Assembly (NCBI GenBank): GCA_040757115.1
Contig: JBFLYA010000043.1
Span: 7,066 to 23,142, forward strand
Direction: 5' to 3'
DNA length: 16,077 nucleotides
Source: a bacterium
Lineage (GTDB): Bacteria > UBA9089 > CG2-30-40-21 > SBAY01
The notes below the pieces were generated by a model that saw nothing but the letters and a program-made list of their open reading frames with translations, did not search any database and had not been told where the DNA came from. The position numbers and the translations under genes were made by a program. Each line of letters opens with the position of its first letter. The first letter of the stretch is position 1. This document shows positions 15,776 through 16,077 of this stretch, one piece after another.

Positions 15776-16077
15776 TTAATTAATACCCTTGATTTCCTCT
15801 ATTGTTAATCCCGTTACCTGTGATATTTTTTCAACTTTCTCTCCTGATTTCAAAAGACTTTTCGCTACTTCTATTTTGCCTTGTTGTAGCCCTTGTTGTA
15901 GCCCTTGTTGTAACCCTTGTTGTAGCCCTTGTTGTAGCCCTTGTTGTAGCCCTTGTTGTATTCCTTGTTTTAACCCTTTTTGTATTCCTTTTTCTATTCC
16001 TTGTTTTAACCCTTGTTTTAAGGCAAACTCTATCGCACCTCTTTGCATTCGGATAAAATCGTGCCGCTTATATTGAA
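15776..16077 (-). CDS. Rpn-like nuclease/transposase-family protein, C-terminal part with 4-residue tandem repeats (5' partial)
   Basis: The minus-strand frame is open from the right edge (16075) to the TAA at 15776-15778. The ATG at 16048 is internal to an open frame reading QYKRHDFIR and onward, so the true start is outside the window. About 100 residues are visible. They comprise a short helix (MQRGAIEFALKQG), a run of GLQQ/GIxK four-residue repeats, and a helix-turn-helix-like end (VEKISQVTGLTIEEIKGI). This tail is characteristic of Rpn-family recombination-promoting nuclease or PD-(D/E)XK transposase-related proteins, in which the nuclease domain is N-terminal. That domain is not in the window, so the assignment rests on the tail alone. 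It converges on the giant gene, with 45 bp and a hairpin between their stops. Confidence 0.65.
   Translation of the reverse strand, partial: QYKRHDFIRMQRGAIEFALKQGLKQGIEKGIQKGLKQGIQQGLQQGLQQGLQQGLQQGLQQGLQQGKIEVAKSLLKSGEKVEKISQVTGLTIEEIKGIN
15879..16022. repeat. 12-bp in-frame tandem repeat, 12 units
   Basis: Twelve consecutive 12-bp units start at 15879. Six of the first seven follow CCTTGTTGTARC closely, and later ones drift to CCTTGTTTTAAC or CCTTTTTCTATT. On the minus strand each unit encodes four residues (GLQQ, then GIxK or GLKQ). Homogeneous units lie towards the C-terminal side and degenerate ones towards the N-terminal side, as expected if one end of the array is expanding. Confidence 0.9.

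Noticed and set aside
15789-16076. Cys-rich plus-strand frame with repeated CCSPCC text, and a hydrophobic frame beside it
   Set aside because: Both are antisense readings of the 12-bp repeat in the minus-strand Rpn-like tail; the repeat alone produces the patterns and there is no ribosome-binding site.

Overview
The window is a 16 kb piece of a moderately AT-rich bacterial genome dominated by one giant surface-protein gene. Two neighbouring genes end in the C-terminal domain used by the type IX secretion system (T9SS) or its FlgD-like relatives. The spaces between genes hold palindromic repeat elements, and two loci look like PD-(D/E)XK (Rpn-like) nucleases with tandem-repeat tails. This combination is typical of uncultivated Gram-negative candidate phyla and FCB-like lineages assembled from metagenomes. 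The sequence alone does not fix the taxon, and no rRNA, tRNA or housekeeping marker is present.

Layout. 1-1065 (+): the 3' part of a secreted or surface protein with an Ig-like region and a YPNPF-type C-terminal sorting domain. 1069-1344: a palindromic element that fills almost all the space between two convergent stop codons. 1352-2146 (-): a broken PD-(D/E)XK nuclease-like gene. Its N- and C-terminal parts lie on the same strand and in the same frame but are split by a palindromic element (1659-1870), which itself contains a second palindromic element (1715-1806). 2147-2884: an intergenic region with a strong minus-strand promoter abutting the nuclease start, a cluster of nested inverted repeats, then a near-consensus plus-strand promoter (2572-2600). 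That promoter leads a roughly 280-nt leader containing a 25-codon short ORF with a good Shine-Dalgarno. 2885-15730 (+): a single 4281-residue reading frame. 15742-15768: a hairpin between convergent genes. 15776-16077 (-): the C-terminal end of a second Rpn-like protein, running off the right edge.

The giant protein has a signal peptide, then three consecutive ~430-residue blocks (FN3-like, carboxypeptidase-regulatory-like, FN3-like, 'LxW' module), then 24 more LxW modules in tandem (27 in all), then a T9SS-type sorting domain. The LxW modules are 102-127 residues long and fall into recognisable subtypes. One ordered pair of subtypes recurs four times with a shared linker, so the array seems to have grown by duplicating multi-module segments. 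The most likely role is a very long extracellular stalk or adhesin; ligand and function are unknown. The features most worth a second look are this array, its leader region, and the element-within-element insertion in the nuclease gene.
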